From Brevibacterium sp. RIT 803 (lineage in GTDB: Bacteria; Actinomycetota; Actinomycetes; Actinomycetales; Brevibacteriaceae), in contig NZ_JAFEMW010000005.1 of NCBI RefSeq assembly GCF_016892625.1, positions 310,001-374,000 of the forward strand: a DNA stretch of 64,000 nucleotides, in the 5' to 3' direction. Under the pieces are notes generated by a model. That model was not told the origin of the DNA and searched no databases. It saw nothing but the letters and a program-made list of their open reading frames with translations. Shown piece by piece: positions 63,469 to 64,000 of this stretch; positions within the stretch are counted from its first letter, which is position 1, and the number at the start of each line of letters is the position of its first letter. The position numbers and the translations under genes are program-made.

Positions 63469-64000
63469 ATGCAGGATTACGTCTTCACCCTGGAATGCGA
63501 CGAACGGCCGGGAATTCTCCATTCCGTCACCGGAGCCCTTCTCACCCACGGCGGTGACATCAAGGAGCTCAAGCAGTTCGACGACCAATTCGCCGAGCGC
63601 CTGTTCCTCAGGATCGACTTCAGTCTCCAGGACGAGTCGAGGGCCTCGATCGATGCTCTGCGCACGGACTTCGAAGGCATCGGCTCCGAGTTCGAGGCGA
63701 CGTGGAAGCTGTGGCCGCAGGGGGAGAAGCGTCGGGTCCTCATCATGGTCTCGAAGTTCGAGCACTGCCTCAATGACCTGCTGTTCCGGTCCCAGATCGG
63801 TGAGCTGCCCATCGAGATCGCGGCCGTGGTGTCCAATCACCCCGACCACCGTGAACTCGTCGAATGGCACCACATCCCGTTCTTCCGCATCCCGGTGACC
63901 AAGGAGACGAAGCCGGAGGCAGAGGCGAAGCTGCTCGATCTCGTCGACCGCTTCGAGATCGATCTCGTCGTCCTCGCCCGCTATATGCAGGTCCTCTCCG
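63469..64000 (+). CDS. purU: Formyltetrahydrofolate deformylase, 3' truncated by the window
   Basis: Hydrolyses 10-formyl-THF to formate and THF, recycling folate loaded by sarcosine oxidation. The visible 177 residues contain the N-terminal ACT domain (MQDYVFTLECDERPGILHSVTGALLTHGGDI) and the beginning of the formyltransferase-fold catalytic domain (RRVLIMVSKFEHCLNDLLFR, AAVVSNHPDHR, VVLARYMQVLS). ATG 63469 has AAGGAAG 8 nt upstream; an in-frame GTG at 63463 is too close to it. Follows soxG by 65 bp on the same strand. Confidence 0.93.
   Translation, partial: MQDYVFTLECDERPGILHSVTGALLTHGGDIKELKQFDDQFAERLFLRIDFSLQDESRASIDALRTDFEGIGSEFEATWKLWPQGEKRRVLIMVSKFEHCLNDLLFRSQIGELPIEIAAVVSNHPDHRELVEWHHIPFFRIPVTKETKPEAEAKLLDLVDRFEIDLVVLARYMQVLS

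Overview
The window reads as a chromosomal segment of a high-GC actinobacterium, most likely Micrococcales and probably Brevibacterium. That is inferred from GC-rich third positions, GTG/TTG starts, ATGA-style gene overlaps, a textbook IdeR/DtxR iron box, a DUF222/HNH protein, and a glyA-soxBDAG-purU sarcosine operon. I see no rRNA, tRNA, CRISPR array, insertion sequence or prophage module. Coding density is high, and almost every gene is a transport or catabolism function with its own local regulator.

Layout. 1-6716: an RbsABC-type sugar ABC importer (ATPase cut by the window edge, two permeases, binding lipoprotein) followed by two TIM-barrel sugar isomerase/epimerases. 6830-9346: LysE exporter, M50-type membrane protease-like protein, HAD phosphatase. 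9580-11745: DUF222/HNH endonuclease-like protein. 11902-15483: purine (NCS2) permease divergent from an 8-oxoguanine deaminase-type amidohydrolase. 15550-19565: two small membrane proteins, a class I glutamine amidotransferase and a Na+/alanine (AGCS) symporter. 19728-21867: a three-gene envelope operon (DUF6230, DUF6114, secreted Pro/Thr-rich protein). 22129-26433: AbgT transporter, creatininase-family hydrolase, GntR regulator and secreted esterase, with two near-identical candidate operators. 26553-28476: a GntR regulator divergent from ACC deaminase, with a perfect 16-bp palindrome between them. 28841-33277: succinate-semialdehyde dehydrogenase and two MFS transporters. 33740-38019: AMP-forming ligase, ketoacyl synthase and acyl-CoA dehydrogenase, an unassigned acyl-modifying cassette without a carrier protein. 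38213-41712: YtcJ-like amidohydrolase, and an SSF symporter with a DUF3311 partner. 41827-45439: a 2-oxoacid dehydrogenase E1a/E1b/E2 operon. 45613-47018: YqeB-like membrane protein and TetR regulator. 47219-50258: an iron-box-controlled siderophore-interacting protein fused to a methyltransferase-fold domain, plus a siderophore-binding lipoprotein. 50268-55604: Lrp regulator, then etfB-etfA and a very unusual 911-residue cytochrome-b-type membrane protein with a repeated Trp/Pro motif in a long disordered N-terminus. 56010-64000: GntR regulator divergent from glyA-soxB-soxD-soxA-soxG-purU (purU runs off the end).

How the genes work together. Sarcosine is demethylated by SoxBDAG, GlyA handles the glycine/serine and folate-C1 products, and PurU recycles formyl-folate. 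ETF and the following membrane cytochrome look like a route for electrons from flavin dehydrogenases into the respiratory chain; an acyl-CoA dehydrogenase is encoded in the same window. The 2-oxoacid dehydrogenase operon runs toward the DUF3311/SSF pair and may share transcription with it.

The most unusual features are the etfBA-linked repeat cytochrome, the SIP/methyltransferase-fold fusion, the ligase-ketosynthase-dehydrogenase cassette, several clean palindromic operators, a pair of repeated palindromic elements, many in-frame short tandem repeats in linkers and termini, and strong enrichment of the octamer CCTCGGCG/CGCCGAGG across the whole window.
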